Shown here in pieces: positions 44,432 through 56,354 of a stretch of DNA of 64,000 nt; position 1 is the stretch's first letter, and each line of letters starts with the position of its first letter. Location: assembly GCA_032690845.1 (NCBI GenBank), contig CM064427.1:20247164-20311163 (forward strand), written 5' to 3'. The translations under genes and the position numbers were made by a program. The notes under the pieces are model-generated. The model saw only the letters and a list, made by a program, of their open reading frames with translations, ran no database searches and was not told where the DNA came from. The stretch is from Eleusine coracana subsp. coracana. Its lineage: Eukaryota > Streptophyta > Magnoliopsida > Poales > Poaceae.

Positions 44432-46057
44432 GGAGAGGAAGCATCATCTTCTAGGTCTGCTGCTGGGGAAGCTGGAGGAGTAGGATCGACTGGAGTGATG
44501 TCGATATTTTCCACCAAGGCATGGGAAGTCTCCACCATGGTGTCAAGTAGCAACTGGCACCAGTCGATGATCAGCTTAGGGTTGAAGCCCTACCTGATCT
44601 TGTCCAGTGGAGGCTCAGGGGTCCAAGACTCGCAAATAGCCAACACTTGACTTTCGGCCTCGATAGCTACCCGCTTGGTGTGATGGTCGATAGCCTTCGA
44701 TGCGTGCTCCAACAGGTACTCCAGCGACTGCCCGGTCTGCTTATCTTGGTTGGCATGGATGTAATCCATAGCCTTCCGAGCGCTGTATGTCAGGGTTGTA
44801 GATTACACAAAGAAGTTAGAAGATATATTCCGCACAGAAGATGGTGGAGAAAATAAAAGAGGGCTTACTAGCAAGATTACATTTGAAAGATGTAGCACTG
44901 GCCTAAGCATTCTTCAGCTTCTCCTTAGTCTCCACCAAGCTTTTCTTCAGGGAGGTGACTTGAGCATCCCACTCAAAAAGTGCCTTGGTTAGTCGATCTT
45001 TTTCATTAGTAAGAGCTTCTAAAAATCTTTTCTGATTTGAAATGAACTTTTCCAAGTCTGCTATCTTGTTCTCATGAGCTAGGAAAATACATAAGGGTTT
45101 AACAAATGTCTAATACTGAGGAAAAGCTTCAAAGACTGTACCTTCGTGGTTCAGTCGGCTCTACTCTAACATGGAGGTGGTTGTCTTGTGATCAATTTGC
45201 AGTTTATCCAGCTCCTTTTGGGTGCGCTGGGACAACTGAGTCCGGACTGCGGAGCTCAGAATGATATTACAAGTCAAAAGATTTACAAGATAACATTATA
45301 TTATCGAAGACTTTAGTAAATATTCACCAATGCCTTCAGCCTCGAGAGCATCTATCCTCAGTTGCTTAGCTTCCAGTAGAGAGTATACTTTCAGTGAAAA
45401 GGAGCAGAGTGAATCAAATACTTCATATAAATCTGGGGTACAAGAAGGTCTAGGTATTGATGTACCTTGGACAACTCTCAGTGTTGTTGGAGGATATCAA
45501 GGTCTGAGGCTTCTGAGTGCCCCGATGCTTTCCTGGCTAGTGCAACCTTACCCTTGTTAGGGGTTGGTGCGTTGGTAGTTGGCGTCGGACCAACATCAAG
45601 GAGCACTACAGGAGTACATGAAGACTTCGCCACCTCAGTTTACACGCTTGATGGCGTGACAACACACTGAGGCAGGTCGGTCGGATGTGGCACCGGGGTC
45701 GGAAGCAGATCTTTGGACATAGAAATGTCCGACATCCTAGTCAATAGAGTAGTTTGTTCATTGTATACACAATACAGGTTGAAAGTCTACTCTAGGACAA
45801 AATGAGAAAATAACAGAGTGAGAGGAAGCTTACTCGAAGGCCTGCTTGATTGTTATTGAGCGGACCTTCTTCTTTGATGAAGTGGTCAAGGAGTCGGAAT
45901 GTTTCCTCTTTGAAGAAGACTGCTTCACAACTCTGATAGTCTTCGTCATCACCCCTGCATCACCGGTCATCTGGCTTGGCAGCTCTGATTGACTAGAGGG
46001 TCGGTCGGAGGGTGCATGAGAGTGCTGACCGACCATCAGGGGATTGTTGACGGTCAC
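44432..46057 (-). pseudogene. Antisense multi-exon ORF of element F, coiled-coil protein
   Basis: Six minus-strand stretches read as one protein family: about 46057-45834 (VKQSSSKRKHSDSLTTSSKK, ending at a GTAAGC donor); about 45767-45590 (Pro-rich, MSDISMSKDLLPTPVPHPTD); 45405-45340; 45250-45140 (TQLSQRTQKELDKLQIDHKT); 45075-44860 (IADLEKFISNQKRFLEALTN, LVETKEKLKNA; strongly coiled-coil; GTAAGC donor); and 44790-44432 (AMDYIHANQDKQTGQSLEYL, SPSPAADLEDD-like acidic tail, stop TAA). Several stops (in the last exon after LDKIR; after KNA; in the Pro-rich exon) show decay. Function is unknown. Antisense ORFs in this position are described for Tat-lineage elements. Confidence 0.7.
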
Positions 46058-46081
46058 TAAATACCTAATTTAGACCGTCAA
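46047..46081. repeat. Perfect-arm hairpin next to the C2 insertion site
   Basis: TTGACGGTCACTAAAT and ATTTAGACCGTCAA pair around ACCTA with a 2-base bulge. It may be the beginning of the lost 3' LTR of F or a remnant of another element. Confidence 0.7.
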
Positions 46082-46085
46082 TTAT

Positions 46086-48319
46086 TGAAAGTCCCTTAAT
46101 GTCGCCTAGAGGGGGGGGGGGTGAATAGGTGTTTCTAAAAATTAACAAAAACTCGCAGCAAAATTAAAACTGTTAAAACCGGTTGCTCCGGTTTAGCAAA
46201 CTGGTTACACCGGTTTTGTCAGAGAGCTTGGAATAAAACAACTAATGAAGAGAAAAGAACCAAGCACTCAAGACAAGCAAGCTATCAAAACAAACACAGA
46301 AACCGCCCTAATTAGATTCACAAAGAATCAACCTCAGAAAACAAACTTCCAAAACCGAACCCACCGGTTTGGCAAACCGGTTACACCGGTTTTACTGGAG
46401 CAAATAGAAATAAAACAAGTAACATACTAACCAGAGGGACTACACTAGTATGAACTACACAAGAGAGTAACTAAGATACACACAAACTAGATTCACCAAG
46501 AATCTATACAATTGAGCACTGACCAAAACCGGTCCCACCGGTTTGGGAAACCGGACCCACCAGTTTCCTCAGGGCAGAGAGTATAAAATAGGAAATAATC
46601 GCGTTCCACTTAGTTCTAGCAAACTTAAAGATCTTAACAGAGCATGCAAGATCTAGAGCAAGTAATCACTAAGAGTACTAGCACAACTACACATGCAACC
46701 TATGAATCACAAATAAAAGAAGCAAGAACTAAAGAAAGCAAACTAAATGAAGCACACGGAGATTTGTTTGTCGAAGTTCAGATTCACCTCATGAACCCTA
46801 CATCTCCGTTGAGGAAGCTTGACCTGCCCACAAGGCACACTCCAAGCCAGGTCTCTTTCAACCGCTTTCCCCGATCCACTATCTTGGCTTCTTTCCTTGC
46901 GGAGGCGAAGCGGACCTTCACAAACTTTCCCAAGGCTCACCACAAGCTTGGGAGTTCTAGGGCGACACCTAGCCGACTAGGAGGATTCACCTCCAAGAGT
47001 AACAAATGCTTCACGGATTTGCAACACAATGCTCAAATGCTCAAGTGTAGGATTTTCTCTTTTGTGCTCTCAATCTCAATCCCTCTCAACCCAATGCTTA
47101 GGATTTCTCACAAATCACTCAAACCTCACAAAGAGGTGTTGGGGAGAGATCTACAAGGATTTGGATGTATTTTCTTCATGTACACAATCAGCCCCCTCCA
47201 AAGGAGGGGTGGAGGAACTATTTATACTTGTCCCCCAAAAACTAGCCGTTATACTGAACCAGTCAAAAACGGTCCCTCCGGTTTCCCAAACCAGTCCCTC
47301 CGGTTTCCCTGAACTAGCCGTTAGAGATTTAAACCAAAACCGATTACACCGGTTTGATAAACCGGTTACACCGATTTTCCCTGTCACAGAGAGACTCGTG
47401 TTTTATGTGGCCATTGTGTTTCTCTCACATCACTTGGGTTTTTCTTTGAGCATTGAGACATTAAATGCAAACCATGTAGCATCCCTCTTGATAGAGCGAC
47501 ATGCCTAAACTCAAGATGAAATAAAAATACAATTCTTCTTCTTGAGCTTGCATAATAATGAATTTTGCCACTTCTTCTTTTTAGTGCTTCATGAGGAGTG
47601 TCACATGTGCTTTTGCTGAGCGTCATCACCTAGAGTATGTGACTTGGAAACTCTTCATTCATAAGATCCATTTTCATCTTTTAGTTCACAAGTCACATTA
47701 TATCTTCATATTCCAATAAAGATTGATACTTGGAAATGTGTGACCACTTGTAGCTTAATCGGTCCATCGTGATTGCGCTCCACCTGCCCTTCACCATGTC
47801 TTGGGTCCCTCAGCGCCAAGACTCCATCTTGCCCTTCTCCCATGCATATTCCGTCGCGGCCAAGTCATGCCAATCCTTCACCATCTTGCTATCTTGAGTC
47901 AGACACAACTTTGTATCATCGTTATGCCTTTATTTGAATTTCTTCTTCGAAATATTGTTTTGATCAAGTTGCTTCCAAGAATAATGCATAGAAGAACAAC
48001 ACTTGATCACTTCTTTTTCTTGACAACACTAATTTGTTGAGACCATCTCATATCAATGGTTTTCATGTCCCACATTCATTTCAAACCTTGGCTTGTCATA
48101 ATATTGCTTTATATGGACCTATTTATTTGACACTTCTCCTTTTCAACATATAGGCCTATTTTCCTTACACAATTGTACATTATCGAAGATGATCATTTGG
48201 ATTCATGAAAAATATATTCTTCATGGTCAACCTGCTCATATACTCACAAAGAGGATTAGTTCTTTAATCACGTTGTCATACAACCACCAAAACCCACTAG
48301 GGACATAGATGCACTTTCA
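46086..48319 (-). repeat. 3' LTR of C2
   Basis: Ends TGAAAGT/ACTTTCA as in C1, length 2234 bp. The TATA box TATAAATA lies at 47226-47219 (minus). Palindrome pairs lie upstream of it (47267-47307, 47337-47377) and downstream (46176-46217, 46352-46392, 46526-46566). A run of 11 G on the plus strand sits near the outer end. Confidence 0.9.
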
Positions 48320-48320
48320 A

Positions 48321-48883
48321 TCTCCCCCTTTTTGGTGATTGATAACAACCTCGATTAAAGCTTACAAATGATATTCATTAAGAAATTTTGAATGCATCCA
48401 TATAGGATGAGCTCTCCCTAAAACTATGCATATGAATGAAATTCATCAATTTTGGCCTCAAATGCCAATTTGCATATTTTTGAATTAAGTCCACAGGAGT
48501 TCCCCCTATATATGTGCATTCGTGGGGTGCAACAAGTGTGTGTGAACAATTAGTACATGATGCATATGACAAGAAAACCGGTGCCACCGGTTTTCCTGAC
48601 TTCACATATTCACAATAAACAATACACCAAATCATCAAGCATCACAACATAGCACAATATAAGGTCTTAGAGAATTATTACAAGGTTCATCACACAAGAT
48701 CACTCATTACAAATGGTTCTCAAGTCCACGAGATAAAAACAAAGGAAAAGATACATTGGTTCTATATGGCAAAACCGGTTGCTCCGGTTTGCCAAACTGG
48801 TGCCTCTGGTTTTTCCAGACAGACCAGAAATGAAATCAAATGCTGGTGAAGACTTGGAGCTTTAATCTTTCTGTCCCTTTTTG
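48321..48883 (-). other. Reiterated polypurine tracts of C2
   Basis: Minus-strand purine runs at 48334-48321 (abutting the LTR), 48420-48411, 48507-48501 and 48883-48871. Each resembles the matching tract in C1, in the same order relative to the envelope-position ORF and LTR. Confidence 0.75.
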
Positions 48884-48923
48884 CCATTCAGCACCAAAAA
48901 GGGGTCCCACTTTGCATCAATGA

Positions 48924-50603
48924 TCACTCCTCCTCGTCGTCCTTCTCATCATCTTCATCATTGTTGGGCGGAGGAGGTGGAGGGTTAAATGGTGGCACTT
49001 GTGAGGTCTCCGCTCCACCAGACCCAAAAACAGCCCCACTAATGTCTGTATCTCCAAACCAAGAGGAGTAGGGGTTCTCCTGCTCATAGCAACTCATCCT
49101 CATCTCAAATGACTCAATCTCTAGACTTTGTTCACCTTCAGAGGCAATAGGAGAGCGAGGAGACTGAAGATTGCTTTGTTGGTGGAGTAGCTTCATTGTC
49201 CTTGTGTCCTTCTTTCTTGCCTGCCTCTCATGATGTGCCCTCACATCAGCATCATGTTGGGACCTACACATCCCAAAGAGCATACCAAAGAGTTTCTTGA
49301 TAGGTGAGGGAGGCTTATCCCATTGCTGCCCACTCCCTCTAGGTGCTGCAGAGGTGGATGCACCATGAGTTGGTGTTACTGCACTGCTGTCCACTGCTGC
49401 ACTTCTCAAGTCATTCTTAATTCTCAGGGGAAGATGCTCCTTGTCATAGTCCACAGTATGCCCTGTCACCCTCTCAATCATATGCATAATGTATGGGGCA
49501 TAGGCACAACTCTTCAAAGGACTGTTAGAGATAGCTTTGACTTCCTCCCAAATGAAATAAAACACAGAGAAATCATGTCCATCTTGTGCCATGGAAGCTA
49601 GGATGTTTCTGTTGTAGGAGGGAAGTTTTGTGCCATCTCCTTCCCTAGGAGTGAGGGTCTTCCTGAATAGCCTGTTGATGTAGGCATAAAAAGGAAGCAA
49701 ATTTGTGATAGTACCATAATTGCTTTGCTTGCCTGCAGGATACATGTGCCTCAACCCTCTAGCATCAAGACGAGTGGCAAGGTGAAGATTGGGACGGTTG
49801 GCATCATTCCTTCCAAAGCCAAGTAACCGAGCAAACTGTACATAGGTCACACTATACCACTGACCCTCTGTCATCAAGTGCATCTTGCTTGTATTTCCAT
49901 GCTCCTCAACATACAAGGTAGCATAAAACTGAGCAATGACTTCATTGTTCCAATTCTTCTGAAAGGCAAGAACATCCTTCACATGCTTAGCCTTGCACGC
50001 AGCAATGACTTGTTTAAAGGTAGGATCATTCTTTCTCATCATGTGTGCCCAATCAACCCACTGAGCATTTGCCACTGGAGTGTGCTTCTTGGATAGGATC
50101 ACTGACTCAGAGAAGTCCTGCTGAAAGTAAGTGTGAAACCTGTAGTCAGTGGCTTCCCTCTGAACAGGTCTAGGGTCCTTGGCCCTCATCTCTCTCACAG
50201 GCTCTGTGTTCCCTTGTAGCTTATCTTCTCTCTCCATCTCGGGTTTTGAGGTGGCCGGAATGAGAGATGTCCTAGATGCACATAGACTGGAGGGATGATC
50301 TCATCCACATCAAACACCTCTTGCTCTTCTTCCTCTTCACTTCCCTCTGAGCTGCTAGCTGCTGTCCTAGGAGCAGCCCTAGGAGCACCACTAGGAGGGA
50401 CATAGGCCTCATCCTCCGTGTCATCATCATCAAATGACTCATCTTCCTGCACTGGATTTGCAGGAGCGTCATCAATAGTCATAGTACCTCTAGGCAGCAA
50501 TCCTGACTATCTGCTTCTATCTCTGATAGACAGTGTCAAATTGTGTCCCTTTCCCATCATCATGCCTTGCCTTCACATTCCTCTCCCTTTCCTCGTCTGA
50601 CAT
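48924..50603 (-). pseudogene. C2 ORF in envelope position (function unknown)
   Basis: Starts at ATG 50603-50601 (MSDEERERN), shifts frame before 50500 into an acidic Ser/Glu-rich N-terminal part (DDDDTEDEAYVPP), and shifts again near 50237 into a 437-codon open frame ending at 48924. The globular middle matches the C1 ORF in order and spacing: VDWAHMMRKNDPTF, NWNNEVIAQFYATLYV, VTYVQFARLLGFG, VFYFIWEEVKAIS, CAYAPYIMHMIERV. The C-terminus is Ser/Gln-rich and then Pro- and Asp/Glu-rich. Most of the reading frame is preserved although the nucleotide sequence has diverged strongly from C1, which argues for past selection on the protein. No signal peptide or membrane span is apparent. Confidence 0.72.
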
Positions 50604-50610
50604 ACTGACC

Positions 50611-50635
50611 CTGTGATAGATAAGAATGAGCAAGG
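50611..50635 (-). promoter_or_regulatory. Splice-acceptor-like tract before the C2 ORF
   Basis: Minus strand CTCATTCTTATCTATCACAG ends 7 bases before the ATG at 50603, parallel to TCTCTCCTTGACAG before the C1 ORF. Confidence 0.45.
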
Positions 50636-51232
50636 TCTTAGGATACAATAGGGAATGATAAAAGGAGGTTTGGATAACAATTTAAGGTAACAGAATGTAA
50701 ATAGGTATTCTCTAGAAAAATTGGTGCCTCCGGTTTGCCAAACCGGTGCCTCCGATTTTCACAGAGAAAACCTATGTCCATAATTTTATCTAAAATTGTT
50801 CTAGGCTGATTCTAGGCATGAACAATACTTGGAAACAAAGATAAGACAAGATGAATCATTAAACTGATCAAAAACTTGACTTAGGGTTATTCTGCCAAAA
50901 CCGGTGCCTCCAGTTTGACAAACCAGTGCCATCGGTTTTCATAGAGAAAACCTAGGTCACGAATCAGATTGATTTGTCCAAGTTTTTCAAGGTGATATCA
51001 CAGTAATAGGTACTAGGACAAGCTAGGAGACAATGTACACCAAGGAATTTTGAATCTACCAAATGTACTAAGAGATCGAAACTTGAAGCCATAGGTACCT
51101 TTGGAGAAGGGAAATCCAAAACCGGAGGAAGAAACGGTGCCTTCAATCTTGGGGCACAAAGATCCACCCAAGAATCAAGGATCTTCACGGAGAGACCTTG
51201 AAATCGCCAAAGGATTGAGAGAGGAGCCGCAC

Positions 51233-54200
51233 TGTGACATCCCAAGTCACAAAAAGTTGATTAAGCTAACACAATGTTAAATTTCTGACTAATTAAAAAT
51301 TTCAAATAATTAAAGTGCCAAAGAAAAAGGGGTAAATAACTTAATTAGTTAATTACACCAATTGGCCAATTAGTAGCTTTTCAAAAACTTTGCAAAATTC
51401 AATGGAAGTGTGCCCATAGTTTTGCATATTCCAATGGAGCATGTCATGAAAGAATTTTGGGGAATTTACTGGAATTTTTGGTAAAGGTTTAATCCCCCTA
51501 AAAATTCCCTAAGTACAGAGAACAGCACCTCTGTTCCAAGAATTTTAGTTAATTTGCCAGAAGGAATTTCGACGTGGCCCCAAAAACAAAGTTGGCAAGT
51601 AGGATTTGCTGAACGTACACAAAAAGTTGCTAAGGGTTTGAAGCATCATAATTGGAGAAATCGGTAAATTACAGAACACTGTTCTAGTCAATCGAGGTCA
51701 ACAACTCTCTGTCCTTGAGCCACTCTCCGATCGACACCACCGTACCTCTCCCGCCGGCCACCGTGCGCCTCCTCCCTCTTGCCCATCCCGGCCTCTGCTC
51801 TGCCTGCCGTCGCTGTGCCACCGGCGCCGCTTTGAAGACACCCCACCACCGAGCCACTCTCCCACGGCTAGCTCACCCCCGATCTCTCTCTCTCTCTCCC
51901 GGTTATAAGCGCCCGGCGGCAAAAGCCTTTCCCCACTCTCTCGGCGAGTACCCCCCCCATACCTTCCTCCACCCCCTCTCACCACTCCAGAAACCCCCGG
52001 CCCCTCCATCTCCATTGCCGGCGAAAGCAGTGGCGGAATTTGAGCCGCGCCCCTGTTTTCCGCCGCCATGACCACCACCCTGTCGAGCTCCGCCTAGGCC
52101 GCCCCCCGTTCGCTCCTATCTCCTCGAATCGGTGCACGAGTATCTTCCCTAGTGTGCCCCAGACCCGTTCCCCCTCTGCTGCAGAGACCTCGCCGGAATT
52201 GACGAAGAAAGGAGCTGCCGCCGTCGGGTTCTCCCCCATCCCGCCGACGAGACCCCTCTTCCGGCCCTCCCCGTCGCCTAGCTCCTCCACGCCGGCGATC
52301 TCCACATCGAGGTGATGCTCTCCCTCCACTCCCCGACCCTTCTCGCTCGCCGTGCTCACCGCGCGACGCCGCCGTACCCTCCCTCTGCTTCGCCGCTCAT
52401 CGCCGGCCGTCTCCGGCGCTTCCCACGGGACACCCCCCAGGCCCACAAGGTCGCCGTGGGGTGCTGAGCACGTGTGCAAACGGCGTTGGGCGAGCCACGC
52501 TGCCGATTGTCCACTGGCCCGAGCTCGCCGGTGCCGGCCACCGAGCGCGCGCGCGCCCGCAGGCGTTTGAAAATGCCAAGTGGCATTTCTGTAATTTAGC
52601 CCCAACTGTGTTAAAATCTTCAAAAATTCATAACTCAAAAAATAAAAGTCCAGTGAGCATGAAACCAATTTTGTTGGATTCCTAAAATCCTCCTCTACCA
52701 GAAAAACAAGATGAGAACCAGGGTTATGCAGTAGATTAGTAAAATTAAATCACCAAAGTTAGAACCTTGCTAAGAGTATTAAATTCATAATTCAAAATTT
52801 ATAACTGATAAAATCATGGGATTTGGTCAGTAAGCATTTCATGTCATTCGTAAACTTTCTACTAAAGCACATTTCCATCTGTTATGCAAATTTTTAGTGT
52901 TATTGCATAATCCCTCTTTTTAGTAAATGAATTTCTATAAATTCTTGGGTAGGATTTTAATTCTGAAATTTAGCATTCCTGCTCTTTGGGAATTTCTACA
53001 TAACTATAAAATCTCCATGAAAAATTTTGGGCACCATCAGTATGCTTTTTGCTATTAAAGTTACTCATTCATAATTAGCTTAAGAATTTCAATATAAATA
53101 TTGCCTTGTATATGCATATAGTTATTATTAGTGATAAATCCATCGTTGGGACAGCTCATGCAACATGTTAATCTTGACTTGTAGTAAAGTTTATTATTTT
53201 CTTTTGTATGCTCATGTTTCATAATTAGCTTATACATCTAGGTTCGTTTAGGGTTATATTTAAAAGTGTGCATGTCAACTTTTAGGAGGTTAAGGAAGGA
53301 GACACATGCTGGTGTTTAACTTTGCAATATAAAGTTTCTATGTTCCCTTACATGATCATTATAATTGGTAAATGAAACCCCGGACAGGATTTTAGGTAAG
53401 AAGCTTTGCATGTTTGCTAAGTTGGCCTTGGCATACCGAGGGAAAATACCCTGCTAATTTCTTAGCACCAAAGGTATACTTGTATTTGGGATATAGGTGA
53501 TATGCTCATTGATTGCCATGCCGTCCACTTCCCTAATTAGAAGTTTGTCCCCTTAAATTCAGTAATTGCCGAGAGTGTGTGCAAGCATGTCATCTCATGC
53601 ATGAGCATCATCCCATCAAATTCTATTTATTGAGGAACTGCTATGCATCATCGTCCAATTCCTTACCGTGCATTGCACTGCATTGACTAGGAAGCGAGAC
53701 TGGGAGGAAGGACGTGGCAAACAACCCTGAGGAGCCCAAGGTTAAACTAAACCCCGCCGAGAACTCTAACTACAATCACTCCCAAGGCAAGCCCCGGTGC
53801 ACACCTACTGATTTATGAGTCCTTTTTTTATGTTGTCACAATAGAGGAATATTGTATTGTGCATTAGGTATAGGGCTTGGATGGAAACCCACTTGCATAA
53901 ACAAACTATGACCTATACTTAGTTACGTTAGTAAGCCTTTCGTTAGCAACTGCTAGGCTTAAATTAATGGAGTCAACGGTAGGCTATGGGATCACTTGAT
54001 TCAACCATGATTCACGTGAAGAATGAAATTGGTTAAAATTTGAGAACCTATCGTTGCAACTCCACGGACAAGTATTGAACAGTACCAAGTGCATACCTCT
54101 ATATGGGAATTGGTAAACCTAGTAACTTGGGCGCCGTGTTGTTGGACGGTATTACTCATCGATCCATAGATGATGTGAATGGCATGGTGGATGCACGCGT

Positions 54201-55165
54201 CGAGGACCGCTGGAGAGTGCACAGGTTAAGCCTCGGATACGAAGTATTGTATCGCGGGGAGGACGTATACTCGGGATCGATGGCTCCGGATCGACTTTAT
54301 CGCAACCTCGTGAACGGTGGCCATACGTGTTCTTAAATGATGCGTATGTCGTGCATTTGGGTTATTCATTTGCAGGATGTAAATCAATTCGAATTGCCGT
54401 CCCTCGCGGTTATGAGTACCTCTTGTTTCGAGTAGTGGCAATGATACTTTAAGTAGAGAAGTTTGTTTATGATGCTGAAATTTATTTACTCTATGGATAC
54501 ATATTGCTATGTTGTATTGCTCTTTATAATTGTACAAGTCTTAGCAGCTAGCTAGGTTCAACTACAGTCCCTCTTCTGCAACAAGCAATTAAAAATCTTG
54601 GTTAAGGAAAAAGCATCACAGCATAGAATTAATAGGTGCTTTTATGCAAATATCAAATAAACCCGGTCGGCCCCCGCATACTAGAAGTCAGTTTTAGTAA
54701 ACCTCTTGGACGGGTAAGTCTTGCGGAGTATGCTAGATACTCAGGCTTTGCGATTATGTGGTTTTTCAGGTTTCCGTCAAGCTACTTATTGTGATTGCTG
54801 TAACAAAGTCGTGTGGGAAGGTGAGGAGCCCCAGAACTGGACCATTGAATGGGTCCCCAGTTCCCCTAATCAAGATGAGTGAGCCATTGCCCTAGGGCCG
54901 GCACGGCTTACTTAGGTTCTGCGTAGTGTTTGTCGTATCTTCTGCCTCCGCATATTTATGTAATATGAACCAAGAACATATCTTTGATAATGTAACTAAA
55001 TTTGCTTCTGCTATGACTCTTGAACTTGTAATATTATACACTTAATAATGTATCTCTGTAAATGATGGATGTTCCGGTGTGAACGATATGTATGGTTACT
55101 TCGTTAACCATCTCCCGAGGCGATCCTGTACGGCACACTCTATACTTCGGTATAGGGTTGCGACA
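51233..55165 (+). repeat. 5' LTR of element D
   Basis: Begins TGTGACATCCC and ends GGGTTGCGACA. A CT microsatellite (51885-51900) precedes TTATAA (51903-51908), a likely promoter. The GC-rich block 51720-52570 contains chance open frames on both strands. The 15-mer GGCAAGCCCCGGTGC lies at 53786-53800. No independent gene in these 3.9 kb. Confidence 0.93.
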
Positions 55166-55167
55166 GC

Positions 55168-55180
55168 TGGTATCAAAGCC
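55168..55180 (+). other. Primer-binding site of element D (Met-tRNA type)
   Basis: TGGTATCAAAGCC two bases after the LTR end. One base differs from the usual TGGTATCAGAGC. Confidence 0.85.
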
Positions 55181-55369
55181 GATTCGGGATAAGCATCATA
55201 CCGATGAACATTTTAAAAGACTTAAACAACCCGTTTTACGCCGTACGGTGAGGTACGAACTAGTAGTGCCCATATAAGGACTTTATTAGTAGATGGCAAA
55301 GCTAACCCTGAGTTATGTTTGTTTAATTTACTCTCCTCTACGGATTTGTCCCCGAAGGTATGTGCCTGT

Positions 55370-55490
55370 GCGCGGATCGGTTGCGCAATAAACACCGAAT
55401 GCCTTCCGGGTGGGCAAAGATCTAGACTTTGTATGATGCGCGGACCGATTGCGCTTAAATATCGGCTGCCTTCCGGGTGGGTAAATACCT
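55370..55490 (+). repeat. Direct repeat with dyads in the leader of D
   Basis: GCGCGGATCGGTTGCGC (55370) and GCGCGGACCGATTGCGC (55438) lie 68 bp apart. Each is followed by CTGCCTTCCGGGTGGG-like sequence. Position just after the primer site suggests an RNA stem-loop, possibly for dimerisation or packaging (inference). Confidence 0.75.
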
Positions 55491-56354
55491 GGACATAACT
55501 GTCATTGTTATTTTGGCTTGTTCCTTTTGGATTTGATGTATTGTTTCTGGAATGGATCCATTGCAGGTACACTAACCACGTGTAGTCGCTTAGAAACGTG
55601 CGAGAGGTGTGCGTGCCATCGAATGGATCGATCTATATATTCGGTCAAAGTTTTCCGTTGTGAGGACGTAGGAAATCGGCATATTGAGCATTAGGCATTC
55701 GTGCATACCACATGCATTTATCTTCACCAAATCATGTAAAAAGGTCACAAATATCACCAACAAGTGAAATAATCGAACTCCGGACAAATTCGAATCCCTA
55801 TGGCACTTAAAACGAAAGTTCGAACCTAATTGGGACAAACTCTGCCAGGAAAGTCAGTCCCACTAAAATGAACCTAACTTCCTCAATTTTAATCTGACGA
55901 AGGCAAATAAGTATCCATCGGAAAGCTAATGTTTTCCCCTACAAGTTTGGTATAGTGGGTTTGTCTCAGAAAAATCTGTAAATGGGTCGAATTTTGCAAA
56001 AACAGCAAGCTTTTCTGGAAGTTCAGCAGTTATCTCATTTCTGTCCTCTGTTTTTGGATGATCATAACTCTCAGAGATGTTCTCGGTTGGAGATGTGGTA
56101 GTATGAGTTGGAAAGATAATGAACTCCTCTACAATTTTCATAAAGGGGTCAAAAGTTTAAATTGCCCAGAAGCTACGTGTTTTTGCTCATCCCTGCATGT
56201 TACCCTGTCAACCGCAGAACTGCATAGTTTTTCGTCAAACGGATCGGGCACTTTGTGTCTCTTCCTTTATCCATCAACCCTTATGCTATATCGAGCATAT
56301 GTGCTGAGTGGGATATTAAGTTTTGACTCATCCTTGCACAACTTATTCCGACAG

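Larger units (their letters stand above)
37525..46085 (+). mobile_element. Tat-like Ty3/gypsy element F, degenerate
   Basis: Partial 5' LTR, a non-Met primer site, gag, protease, RT, RNase H and the start of integrase on the plus strand, then an antisense multi-exon ORF. Extra antisense ORFs near the 3' end are known in the Tat lineage. It is split by a minus-strand family A solo LTR (40699-41622), has lost most of integrase, and is cut on the right at 46085 by C2. Stops are frequent, so it is the oldest element of the right nest. Confidence 0.8.
46176..50939. repeat. Dispersed paired palindromes of C2 (AAACCGGT-N-CCGGTTT type)
   Basis: Eight dimers and one monomer. The unit AAACCGGTNNCNCCGGTTT (19 bp) is repeated after a 3-4 bp spacer, so centres lie about 22 bp apart. 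Dimers at 46176-46217, 46352-46392, 46526-46566, 47267-47307, 47337-47377, 48772-48812, 50718-50759 and 50898-50939; monomer at 48575-48593. Most are followed on the plus strand within a few bases by CAGAGAG or close variants. Confidence 0.93.
46086..51232 (-). mobile_element. Sirevirus-like Ty1/copia element C2, 3' half (continues beyond element D)
   Basis: On the minus strand: an ORF in envelope position, repeated purine tracts, then a 2.2-kb LTR beginning TGAAAGTGCATCTATGTCC and ending at 46086 with ACTTTCA preceded by a C run and CTAGGCGAC. Pol is not in the window; element D inserted at 51233 into the C2 region upstream of the ORF. The outer flank ATTAT (46081-46085) would be its target duplication. 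Confidence 0.85.

Noticed and set aside
51698..52668. Long open frames on both strands in the GC-rich part of the D LTR (also 63333-63977)
   Set aside because: They lie in a GC-rich LTR promoter region, repeat in both LTRs, and resemble no protein; low stop frequency is explained by base composition.
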